From Piezodorus guildinii (Eukaryota; Arthropoda; Insecta; Hemiptera; Pentatomidae): a DNA stretch of 64,000 nt. The notes beneath the pieces are model-generated. The model was given only the letters and a program-made list of their open reading frames with translations, was not told where the DNA came from and did not search any database. Within the stretch, counting starts at the first letter, position 1; every line of letters begins with the position of its first letter. The position numbers and the translations under genes were made by a program. The stretch spans positions 113,923,436 through 113,987,435 of the forward strand of contig CM041292.1 of NCBI GenBank assembly GCA_023052935.1, read 5' to 3'. Shown piece after piece: positions 34,603 through 44,913 of this stretch.

Positions 34603-36621
34603 TCTATACTAATATTATAAAGCTGAAGAGTTTGTTTGTTTGTTTGTTGATTTGAACGCGCTAATCTCAGAAACTACTGGTTCTAATTGAAAAATTCTTT
34701 TTGTGTTGGATAGTCCATTTATCGAGGAAGGTTATAGGCTATATAACATCACGCTGCAACCAATAGGAGCGAAGAATCAGTCGAAAATCTGGGAAAAAAC
34801 GGGGAAAATTTGGGAGAAAAAAAAAACCTCGCTTCCCAATGATTCCAAATGATTTACTTTTTATTTTTAAATGATTCAAATTCCCGTTAATTTATATTTT
34901 TTCCATTTAAACACGTAGGAATAGATTTACGTCGAGATCGGGTTGCGGAGAAAATCAGTTCTTCTGCCACAAGAAAATAAAACTAAAGATGTCATTTACG
35001 CGGAAGTACTTTAAAATATATTCTTTTAAAAACTTCTTAATAGCAATCATAATAACAGAAATTGATGCAGACGAAGTCGCTTTAGAATATATCAAAGAAA
35101 AAGTGACATGTACTAAGAAGGTTTAAATTTGGGTGATAAAATTCCGGTTCTGTGATACTCCGATGATTTGGTACTGCTAAAGGAAGACACGGAAACTAAA
35201 CAACTAAATAAAAGTCCGTTAATAAAAACCGGTAAAGAAATAGGACTCGAAATAAATACCGAAAAGACAAAATATATTATTTGTAGCAGAGACAGTGGCG
35301 ATCATAGTGATATTGATATTTCAGGGTATACTTTTGAACACGTAGGGAAATTTAAGTATTTAGGTTGAATGATAACGAAAAAAAAATCCAGGAGGAAATA
35401 AAGTCCTGGTTAAACGCGGGAAATGCGTGTTATAATTCAGTTGCGAAATTACTTAGCTTCTGTCTAAAAACTTAATGGTTAGAATTTATTAAACTGTTAT
35501 TCTTCCGACGGTGAAACGTGGCCGTTTACTTTGAAGGACGGACAACGGCTAAAGGTTTTAGAAAATAAGGTACTAAACAATTTTGGTCCGGAGAGAGATG
35601 AGGCTACTGGGGAGTATAGAAGTTTACACAACGCGGAAATATTTATATCAATCTATATTATTATCTATATTGTTAAGTTATGATTTATTTCAAGAGTCAT
35701 TTTCAACTTTAATTGTTATTACCTTGAAGCATATACATTTATAAATTTAAATAAATTAAAAAAATTACTATTTCTTTTGATTTATTCCAGTATAATAATC
35801 AGAACTATTATTTAAAGCATATTTAGGACTTTTATTAGCTGTATGTCTATATTTATAAAAGAAAGTACTACTCAATTTTCTGGTATCTAAAAAATTACTA
35901 TGGTTGTGAGGATAAAATTTTTCCTGGAGGTTCGTCTTACCGCCTAGATGTGCAATAAGGCAGGATTTGAAAATCTTCGCCCAAAAACTGGTTGAACAAC
36001 CTAAACGTAAAATTGTCTTATTCTGATATGTATCAGCAAAGGTACAAAAATTTTATAACAAATATATTTAAGCATATTACTGTTATTATCTGTTCGTTTA
36101 ACGTCACTTTTGTACTACTATGGTTAATCGTATGATGACTAATTTTTTCCTCGCCAAGTTTAGTTAGGGTAGAGATCTTTAACGAGTTCATGAAATCGCA
36201 AAGGCTTGGGACCACCATTTTACGTCCCCTTCGAAGGAGGGCATAACTAAGGTTGTTTTTTACTCTCATTAAAAAATCTTAAGGGCACCTGGCTGGTCAC
36301 TACATACAGGTGACTGACCCTTTTAAGCATATTGCGTTTCATATCTGTTTCGAGTGTAGGTTCCTATGAAAATATATTCAATTGTTATTTATTTTTTAAA
36401 AATGGTTTGTGACGATGATTTTTACATATTAAGTGATTATGGGTATAACCACTTCTACTGGTTTGCTATTGGAAATTTGACAGGAAGAAGTCAAGATCGG
36501 GCTTTAAATGATAACAAAGAGTAGCTGATAGTTGATATTTATTATAGCCAATCCCACCATAAACGCACATAAATTAATACGTAAAGCAATATTCGCAAGC
36601 AAAGCTGCGTGACACAGCTAG
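34603..36621 (+). mobile_element. Helitron, copy 2, both termini present, non-autonomous
   Basis: Starts with TCTATACTAATATTATAAAG and the GTTTGTTTGTTTGTTGATTT block that characterises many insect Helitrons, and ends with a hairpin (AGCTGCGTGACACAGCT) followed by CTAG at 36,621. It lies between an A (34,602) and a T (36,622), the Helitron target dinucleotide. Inside are a helicase C-terminal remnant (about 34,790-35,040; the ENKTKDVIYAEVL end) and the captured RTE RT segment (about 35,080-35,650). It carries an extra segment at about 35,985-36,440 that copy 1 lacks. No Rep protein, so it would depend on an autonomous relative. Confidence 0.85.
35045..35650 (+). pseudogene. Captured RTE RT fragment inside Helitron copy 2
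   Basis: The plus strand shows EIDADEVALEYIKEKVTCT, then TKQLNKSPLIKTGKEIGLEI and NTEKTKYIICSRDSGDHSDI with SGYTFEHVGKFKYLG (35,168-35,368 open). The YADD box is degraded (YSDDLVLL-like, after a shift near 35,130). It aligns with 5,795-6,345 in copy 1 and shares the same upstream helicase junction. Confidence 0.82.
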
Positions 36622-37314
36622 TCTGTTATATAGATGACAAAAAGTATATCACCGACCTTAACCTTAAAACAAATTTCAGAAAAAATATACGAATAAAATT
36701 TTGCAAATATTTTAAGTCAATCAAACTAATTTCGTTATAAATAACAATAAAATATGTTCCTGTAAATTATGTTTAAGGCTAATTAATTCGGCGAAATTTT
36801 GCCGATGTGAAACGCATATTTGTATTGTATGTGTTTATAGCATTTTAGTAATGTTTTTAATTTTCATAGACATATAACATTGTAATTTACTAAAGAACAG
36901 TTAGATAATCACAAATTAATTTAAAATTATAATTAATCTTTAAGAATCAAAACATACAATTATACGTTTTTTCTACATTAAATCAAGTGTGGACATCAGA
37001 AAATCAAAATTAAGTGCTGAAATTTTGAAAGCCATTTTATGTTTCAAATATAATTTGACAAATTCTTGTGAAGATTTTCAAAATATTTAAAAAATGACAA
37101 TAATCTACTGAAACGAATTCACAAAAATAAAAAATATGTCAAGGAATAAAATATTATACATTTTTTATATTTATAAATTGTACTTATGTTAAAAATAAAA
37201 AATATTACCATATTATTTTTATTCTGTATGAAATTTTTGTTGATACCCCTCCCGCTCCTTAAAAGTTGTCCGGCTTTTCCCATCTAAAAATTTGGTCACC
37301 TTACCTATATACTA
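36622..37314. other. AT-rich intergenic DNA, nothing recognised
   Basis: About 700 bp of very AT-rich sequence without open frames of interest. Confidence 0.5.
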
Positions 37315-37525
37315 AGGGAAAGACTGCTTTCATAAAAATTTTCGAATTCCAGTTTTCAACAGAAAAACCCGTTTTAGGGTCCCCTGAGTCCAAATAACCA
37401 ATTCTCGAAATAAGGTCTATGTGTGCGTGTATGTATGTGTGGTAAGTCTAACGCAAAAATGAAAAGTCTTACGAAACTGAAATTTCATATTTAAGACAAC
37501 TATAAGCCTAAGATTTATAAAAAAT
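37315..37525 (-). repeat. Dispersed CA-bearing repeat, partial copy
   Basis: The reverse complement matches the repeat tandemly present at 59,890-62,334: GGGTCCCCTGAGTCCAAATA, a TGTGTGCGTGTATGTATGTG tract in place of the (CA)n, and ATTTCATATTTAAGACAACT. Only the right half of the unit is present. Confidence 0.85.
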
Positions 37526-37689
37526 CATTTCAAGGGAATAAATGAAGAAATGCTAGAAATGTAGTTTCTGACACTTTGTATTTGGTGTATAGCAGAGTAT
37601 CTCAATTGATGATTGGGTAGTATTTGTTTGTCAATACGAGTATGTCAATCATACGTCTGAAAATTAGTTTACTGTCTTTGTTAGATTTT

Positions 37690-38095
37690 TTAATCATCAC
37701 TATATAGGAAAATTTTCACTGTAGTGGGTATTTTGTTGTCTTATGTATTGAATTTAGAATGGTTGTTAAAAACACCAGAGCTACCATATATACCTTGAAA
37801 AGCTGGATTAGGTGAAAAGTGATGAGGTCGTGTCCAATGGCTCTTCTTTTGGATAGTTTTATCATCTCTAAGAAGGACTTAAGAGATGTTTTGAAAGTAA
37901 TTGGTGACAGGGTTAATGGCACAGGTGTGTCTAACAGGTCCTAAACAGATTTTTCATTTTCGTTGTTTGGGTCGCCGGTATATGGTGTAAATACTGCCGG
38001 CAGATGATTGGCAAAGAGCTCTGAGTTTTCGCTGTTCGATGCAATCCTGGAGCCATCCTCTCTTAGAAGTGGCGCTGACACCTCGCGATGCCTAA
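37690..38095 (-). pseudogene. Jockey-type LINE ORF2 fragment (before and at RT start)
   Basis: The minus strand reads REDGSRIASNSENSELFANH with LPAVFTPYTGDPNNEN, then (37,922-37,716) MIKLSKRRAIGHDLITFHLI and VFLTTILNSIHKTTKYPLQ. This is the spacer upstream of the RT and the first RT block (usually KxPGxDxI, here KRRAIGHDLI) of Jockey ORF2. Endonuclease and the RT active site are not in the window nearby. Confidence 0.75.
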
Positions 38096-38714
38096 GCAAT
38101 CTCATATTATGTCTCTATAAACACCCATAGTCAGTTGTGACATTATCCAAAAATAAATCATGGTTTAAATTTTAGTATTAGATCGTTATTCATTCGGTTA
38201 TAGGTCTGTTTGTCAGATGTTATTCTGTTGGTCAGCAGCACTTACGAGCACTTCTCCAGTCTCTCATATAGACCCCTTATATACTGAGGATAACCCAGCT
38301 GGGTAATTCTTTTTCTTCTGTTTTTTTTTTTTTTTTTCTTTTTTGTACTGATAACGTCCTCAATCCTTTGTGAGTTTTTATAGAAAGAGGACTAAAAGCT
38401 TTTCAATTTAATTTGTTGGGTATAAATCCCAGTTTATTTTCTCTCCGTCAAGGAGTGGACGTTTTTCCTGCTGACATGGTTCGTGCGTGAAAAGGACTAG
38501 ATGAAAAAGAGAATGGTCATAGCATAGAACAAAGCTGAATCTGATAGTGTGAGGTAAGGCATGAGATACTTTAGTAACAAAAATCTAGTAAGTCAAGTGT
38601 CTTTTGTCCCAATGTATACCAGTAAACCGGTGAATTTGAAGATGTAATATTTAGCGAAAGTTTAGGCAGAGCGGACAAAAATTTATTTTATCTATTTTAT
38701 CTATCTATTTACCC
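38096..38714. other. Intergenic DNA, nothing recognised
   Basis: No gene recognised. Contains a long T run near 38,320-38,345. Confidence 0.5.
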
Positions 38715-39650
38715 TTAGCTGCCATGAACAATATAGATTCCTTAGACAGGGTGGCGTCAGAAGACTTTGTGGGTGTATCGGGAGGATTATTAGAAGCAAC
38801 TAAGGTACAGTAGTTGTTAGGAACATGATCGCGAGTAGAACTCGGCCGTGGACGAGCGGTAGTATTTTCCGGATAAGATGACTCACCCTTTTGAGTACTC
38901 TGAGAGAAGAAATGTTAAAGAGAATGGTGTCGTCTCTTGTTACATTATCGAAAAGATTTCTCAGAAGAACACTGATTCACTAAAGGACCTGACGCAAGGC
39001 AATTAAAGCTTCGATTTAACTTTTTTATTCGGTCGGATCGCTCATATGGTGTGAGCATCTTAAGTACAGTGATAAATGCGGTGGGATTTATTACACACTG
39101 GACATATCTTAGATTGTATTGATAAATTCATTAAGATCTGTCCACAACATTTACTGTAGCCATATTTTGGTTGCACTACCTCTGGTTCAGAACTAGTGAG
39201 AAGAACCTCTGATTGTAACTTGACAGCATGCTGCTGTATAAATTTCGCTAATTCATTCCAAGTCGGAAGTTCAGTTTTAGAGCCATATTCCATCTCAAAG
39301 GCTTCTCTGGTTGTGCCATCTAGCATTCGAAGTGCTAATGTACTTAATGTAAACACCGAAAGATGAGTTATTTCTATTTGAGAAGCGCTGAAGATCTTTC
39401 TAGTACTATTGCCGAGAAGGTTTCTTAGATTAGAAAGGTTACCCTTAATAATCGGCTTAAAATTCAAAATCTTCCTTAGGTAAAAGGTGGCCTGAATTCT
39501 ATTGCTATCGTATTTTTTAATCAGAGCTTCCCAGGCTTGTCTATATCCTACACTGGATATTGATATGGCGGAAATAGTCTTTGAAGCCCTAAGCTCGGAT
39601 TTAAGATATTAAATTTCTTTACATTATCCAAGTCCCCCTTTTTCATTTAT
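38715..39650 (-). pseudogene. BEL/Pao LTR-retrotransposon gag fragment
   Basis: The minus-strand open stretch 39,467-39,060 (135 codons) carries LSVFTLSTLALRMLDGTTRE then LPTWNELAKFIQQHAVKLQS and ICPVCNKSHRIYHC, the capsid-to-zinc-knuckle layout of BEL/Pao gag. Upstream frames (to about 39,650) add YRQAWEALIKKYDSNRIQAT. Downstream frames (to 38,715) add NCLASGPLVNQCSSEKSF, CNKRRHHSL and RPRPSSTRDHVPNNYC, the second knuckle and the start of the protease spacer. Several frameshifts and stops; no LTR found nearby. Confidence 0.8.
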
Positions 39651-40165
39651 GATTGATGTAAATGTTTCTTTTAATTCATGCTATTTCGCAATGTCTCCCG
39701 AAAATTTAGGGAATACTAATGGCTGGCAAGTGTGGGGTAGCATCTGAACCTCTACACGTCATAGGATTATCACTATATGACCGAATCGTGTAACTAGTAA
39801 TATTAAGAGATAGAGCCTCGTTGAACGAAGCGCGTACTTCATCTTTTAGCGCTCTGAAACCATTCCGTAGCAAATTTAATTTTCTGATATATGAAACTGC
39901 TCGTAGGTAGCATTAATGCACGATATTCGAGCGGACAACAGAGATCCTCGCGAAGGATCGGTAGGTAGGCCAAGTCCGATTGAGGTGGCCGTCTTTGTGT
40001 CATCGGCCAAATCAGCCGTTCAAATCATTTTTTCAATTCATTTCAATAACAAAATAGTTTCTCCGGATTTAACACTTTTAATGTATTGTTCCAATACAAT
40101 GGAAGTCTGTGGGGCTGTTCATAAATACCTAAAAAACAAAAAATTTGACAAATTCAATGCTAGGA
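39651..40165. other. Intergenic DNA, possible older gag remnant
   Basis: About 500 bp with no clear gene. It may contain the N-terminal part of the BEL/Pao gag on the minus strand, but I see no motif that settles it. Confidence 0.4.
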
Positions 40166-40310
40166 GAGCTTAAAATAAAAAATCAGGCCATCCCTTTTGT
40201 TAAAGAGCACATCTACTTAGGGCACTCCATCTCATTCAAAAGTAAACAAGAACAAATAAATAGAAAGTTAAATATGGGATGGAAAAATAATGGAGCTTAA
40301 AAAAAGATTT
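40166..40310 (+). pseudogene. LINE RT thumb fragment
   Basis: The plus strand reads LGELKIKNQAIPFVKEHIYL then GHSISFKSKQEQINRKLNMG, the YLG...I.R.....GW block after the RT palm of RTE-like LINEs. Only about 45 residues are recognisable. Confidence 0.55.
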
Positions 40311-40579
40311 TAAAAGTAAGCAATATCCAGCATTGAAGGCTTGAGTCTTAGAAACCTGTGTGGGTACCAAGTAATTTTATAAGGATCGCTGACTTGGTCT
40401 ACGTGCAGCAAAAACTGCATTAAACTGGCAAGGACACAACTCCAGTTCGCTAGAAGCATCTTAAATAGAAAAGAAACTGGCCCTCCTAATACCACTCTAT
40501 CCTTTTCTCCAAACTGAAATCCCTATCCTTTTCGAACAGCACTATCCTTTGGTTTTAATCATTTCTCTCTGACAGGACC

Positions 40580-41465
40580 CAATCAGTTACCATTCCTAAT
40601 CATCTTTTATCTTTCTTCATTACCATTTCGGCAGTCGTGGCCCAGGGCTCTAGCATATCTCCTCTCCTTTTTAATTCCTGCATCAATGATCTTCCTACCT
40701 CTATCCATCACTGCTCCCACTACTTATACTTATGATGATTTCCAGATTTACTTATCCTTCTCTCCTCCCGAGTCAGTAATAGCATTTGCCAATATTCAAG
40801 AAGACCTGGATAGACACAGTGCCTGGACAAATCAGATTAAGTAAAGCTTAATGCTATGAAAACTAGAGACCGATTACAATGTTCAAATTCCCTCATCAGA
40901 TTTAATACCATGTACCCTAATCTAATCCTAAATGATCATCCTATCACCTGCAGTTCCTCAAAAAAACCTAGACATCACCATCGATCAAACCTTTTCCTGG
41001 AAACCCAATATTGCACAGATCTCAATATGAACAATAAGTACCCTTTAATTTTTCCATCGCTCTCTTTATCTACTTCTACTATCAGCTCGCAAGCTTCTAG
41101 TATCCTCACCTGTTTTCCCCCACTTTGGCTATCGCTGTATGGTATATGTTGACCTTTCGACTATACTTGAGGACAGACTGAAGCGAATCATAAACATCTG
41201 TATAAGATTTGTCGTCAGCACATCTCAAAGGTCTCATGTTACCCACTTATACAGCGAGTTAAAGTGGCTCCTCCACCCACTAATATTTTGGCAAATAATA
41301 TTTTCTAGGATCATACCTTTACCAATCCATTAACTCGAACCATCATCGTTTTGTCTCCTTCAATTTAAATCTTCAGTCCTCTCTCTTGAAACAACATCGG
41401 GCCATTCTGTCCTTTACATTTATACCCTCAAGAGAGATACACTTTATTCATAAATAAACAAACAA
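40580..41465 (+). pseudogene. CR1/L2-type LINE fragment (RT palm to 3' end)
   Basis: The plus strand reads VAQGSSISPLLFNSCINDLP (RT block with PQG changed to AQG), then LYLYDDFQIYLSFSPPESVI (YADD box reduced to YDD), DLDRHSAWTNQIK, LNAMKTRDRL, and after a frame shift FSWKPNIAQIS-like thumb sequence. Later plus-strand frames have LKRIINICIRFVV. The tail ends at about 41,465 (ATAAATAAACAAACAAAATG). Heavily mutated. Confidence 0.65.
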
Positions 41466-41872
41466 AATGATGCTGCCCAACTTAATTGGGTTGCTATAAC
41501 ACAGCATACCGATTTTTTTTCCTACAGGAATATTCTTAACATTTTATTTAACTATAAATACAATATTTTTTTTTTTTTTTTACTCTTTTAAATTTTTTTT
41601 TCCTGTTTTTTTTTCTCTTTTCCTTCTCTACTGTTTCACATTTTCTTACAAATACTTAGATATATCTATACATATACACCAAAGATTAAATTTAAAAAAA
41701 TAACAACAAAAAAAAACAAAACAACAAATTATATATACATACTAAAAAATCACACTATCATCAATAAAAACACTCAAGCACCCAAAATCAATATCTTTAT
41801 ATTAAAATAATCTGTTAACATTAAAATATAACTGAACACAGATGCACATGCATGTCCCTCCAATTATACCTG
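41466..41872. other. Low-complexity AT-rich DNA
   Basis: T and A runs (about 41,565-41,590 and 41,690-41,720) with no gene. It may include the 3' UTR of the minus-strand R2-like element that ends its reading at 41,873. Confidence 0.5.
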
Positions 41873-43680
41873 TTAGGAGTAGATGTGATAGTGTATAATT
41901 CCCAGGGAGTCGAGAACCACACTTTCTGCTATCCTTGTTACGTCTTTTATATCGACACCTATGTCCTCCATGAAGCTCCTTGTTGAACCTGGCACAGCTC
42001 CGCGGGCTCCGAACCAAAGGCCTTTTACGTAGAAGTCTCTCTCGCCTTGGCTCTCGCGGAACTTTTCCTTGAGGAAAGGGATACATTTTTCGTAGATTCC
42101 TCTCTTTTCCCTTTCCACTTTACTTGCCTGTGCAAGGTCGTTAGAGGTCGTTCATATCTCACGGTGGGATCCAGAATGACAGCCGAATTTCCGGTCTTAG
42201 GAAATGCCACGATATCAGCATATCGCGTGAATCCATCCGTATCTACACAGTAAACTTCCTCGAAGCAGGCAAAATCTCGTTCTTTAAGGAGCCTCATCAA
42301 CTCATGCTTTACTCTATGGTGACGGCGTGTTATCAGGAGGGAGTTGTTGGGACATTTTCCCAGCACGTGAGCTGTTGTTTCTGGCTCTCTGTTGCATTTG
42401 CGACAGAGGGACCCAACATCTCTGACCTGTCCGCTGACACCTGGGACTCCACGCAGGGGTGCATAATTGATATTAAGTTTCAGGGCATTGGACCATTCAG
42501 ACCCCGAGAGTATCTGCTTTTCGTACATAAATTTGTTAGCTTTCGGGGTTTCTTTAAAATGTCGTACCCTAATGCCCTGCCACCTGCAGCTGGTCCATTC
42601 CTCGAACGAGTTTTCTCGTAGCGACTGCCGTAGAGCTCTCATACTCCGGTGCCCCTGCTCAACCCCCAGTCTCTCAGCACATGTAGCAACTTCGGTCGAG
42701 TAATCGAATATGGACTGGAACAGGGCATCCGGCACATTGGACAGTCGCTGAGCGATGGACCAGTGTTTTAGAGGAGCCTCCCATTGGCAGCGGATCAATC
42801 CTAGTCCTCGGTACCTCCTGGGAGCGTACAGCATCGCCGTGGAGGTGTTCGCGGGGAGTCCGATGATGGCTTTGACACTCCTGCGAATCAGGGTGTCGAT
42901 ACCTTCTAATATTTCTGAGCGTAGCTTTGTGAGGGGCGCAGTTTGGAGAGGGCATATGAGACCCGAGAACAAATATTGATTTACAATGTTGAGCTTTTGC
43001 TCAAGCTTAAGCAAGCAAGGGTGACTAACTTGTCCAGGTTCTTATTCAGCTTTGTCACCGCTTCCTCATTGAAATGTAGCTTCCCCGAGAATGAACATCC
43101 TAAGTACTTTATGGTTTCACCATGCCTCAAAGTTTAGATGCTATCTCCATTCTCAAGGGAGAGCGTCGTTGCTTCCAGCTCTCCTTTGTTGAGCACTATA
43201 CCCACACTTTTTCCCGAATTTATCCCTAAACCAATCTCCGCGAGGATCTTTTGGACTCCATCTATTATCCTTTCCGCTGCACCCTTGTCATGCGCCGTGA
43301 CCGCCTGATCATCAGCGAAACCTGTAAGGACCACGCAATCTTGGTCACTTTTTAACCTGTATCCAAACTTTGTTGTGAATTCTACGTCGCACAGGTCTTG
43401 GTATAAATGATCTATAGCTAGATTAAACAGCGACGATGACAAGGGGCCGCCTTGTGGTACCCCGCGTAGAACATTAATCGGGCTTGTGGTGTGGGTTCCA
43501 ATGTTAATTTTAATTACGTTGGTGCAAAGGAGAGCTGATACCACGTTTTTGAGATCCGGTGAAACACCCCTCGCCTCCAACGACCTGGTTATATGAGCAT
43601 GCCCAACATTGTCAAAAGCACCGACAACGTCGAGAAAGACAACAGCGCAGTTACTTTTCTTATTTTTGGCATCTTTCAAT
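41873..43680 (-). pseudogene. R2-like LINE: reverse transcriptase, CCHC finger and restriction-like endonuclease
   Basis: Read on the minus strand. 43,679-43,134: RT with CAVVFLDVVGAFDNVGHAHI, LRGVPQGGPLSSSLFNLAID and LTGFADDQAVTAHDKG (FADD active site), GLGINSGKSVGI. A single TAA at 43,133-43,131 precedes HGETIKYLGCSFSGKLHF; a frameshift lies near 43,010. 43,014-42,025 continues: thumb (YAPRRYRGLGLIRCQWEAPL), CRKCNREPETTAHVLGKC finger, then RYADIVAFPKTGNSAVILDP. That last block fits the PD-(D/E)XK-type restriction-like endonuclease of R2-clade elements. A frameshift near 42,110 moves to the frame ending at 41,873 with YVKGLWFGARGAVPGSTRSF. No N-terminal zinc fingers are visible and no 28S rDNA flanks it. 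Its 5' part is cut at 43,680 by another LINE piece. Confidence 0.85.
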
Positions 43681-43684
43681 ATTG

Positions 43685-43915
43685 CCTCTATAAAACTTTT
43701 GATCGTTCCTTTCTTATTCGCTCTACTACCCTTTGGAATTCTCTATCTACTCATATCCACCAACCTACTTGTCGATCGTCATTCAATTCCCAACTTTTTG
43801 AATACCTCCTGTCATACCAAACTGACGCTCAACATCTATGGCACTTCAATTGTAGGTATAAAATTTTGATTGAAAAAAATAAGAGTAATTGTGTAAAATT
43901 GTTTGTCAATTAGTT
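43685..43915 (+). pseudogene. LINE C-terminal tail (CR1/L2-like)
   Basis: The plus strand encodes FDRSFLIRSTTLWNSLSTHI then CRSSFNSQLFEYLLSY, the RS...LWNSLP....S...FK..L pattern that ends CR1/L2-type ORF2 proteins. It abuts the broken 5' side of the R2-like element. Confidence 0.7.
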
Positions 43916-43935
43916 TATTTTTCATTTTGTTCAAC

Positions 43936-44330
43936 ACAATTGAGACGTTGATTTCCAAAAGGTACTAAAGAACATTTTTTACTAAATTGATTTTTTTACA
44001 TATTTGTATTCTCATCATTTAGTTTTATTTAAATCTTCTATTTGATGTTATCATATGAATTCTCAAGTCCTTAAAAAACGCGATTTAGAAATGCGGCGAT
44101 TTTCTTAAAGTACTAATTACGCATTTATTTTTGTTCCAATTCATTCTAAAACAATTCATTTCATAACTTTAATATGATGTTATTATTATAGTAAAAATTT
44201 TTTTCTAAATTTTAAGGCAAAAACACCCAAATTAGCTAGTTTAATAATATAGTAATGAGAGATTTTCGCGCTTCCTGTAAAATTTTCTAGAATGGATATA
44301 GTACCTTTTGGAAATCAACGCCTCAATTGT
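43936..44330. mobile_element. MITE, copy 2, with ~31-bp terminal inverted repeats
   Basis: The left end (43,936-43,966) contains ACAATTGAGACGTTGATTTC then CAAAAGGTACTA; the right end (44,299-44,330) is its inverse, TAGTACCTTTTGGAAATCAA then CGCCTCAATTGT. The interior is AT-rich and non-coding. Related to the element at 4,243-4,536. Confidence 0.75.
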
Positions 44331-44894
44331 TCCTAGAAGATTTTCTTTATTTTTTGTTATATAAATTTCTTCTTTTTTCTTATAACATTTTGTAAATAAT
44401 GACTACGTGAATTTTGTCATTTGGCAAGACATATCATATTACAATATAGTATCTTATATTTCATATATTCGTGTTCAACAGAAAAAAAAAACAACCACCT
44501 AAGAGAATACTTAATAGAAAAGATAAAAAAAGTTGAGGTATCCTACTAAACTATCCTATTTAAATAAATTCAGTGACAAACAGTTGGTCTCTATAAAACT
44601 ACTGATCTAATATTCTTAGAAATATAAAAAATTATTTATATGCTTGACTTTGCGGGAAAAAAACTTCCCTAATTTGAAGATTCGACTTCATAAGCTTCTG
44701 GAAAAACTTTCCCGCCTTTCAATAACTACTACTTATTACCTCAGTGAAAAATTTGCTAACCAGAAGATGATTAAAATATTTTTACCCAACATGGCTCATC
44801 CAACATTTAAAAATATGGAAGAGGGAAGAGAAAAAATAAAAACTTAATTGTTTTTACATTTTCATTTATATTATAATTAAGCTATTAAATAATT
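44331..44894. other. Intergenic DNA 3' of vitellogenin copy B
   Basis: AT-rich DNA with no gene recognised. Its right end meets the duplicated block at about 44,895. It is unrelated to the corresponding flank of copy A. Confidence 0.5.
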
Positions 44895-44913
44895 TTAAAA
44901 AAGTTACAATAAA

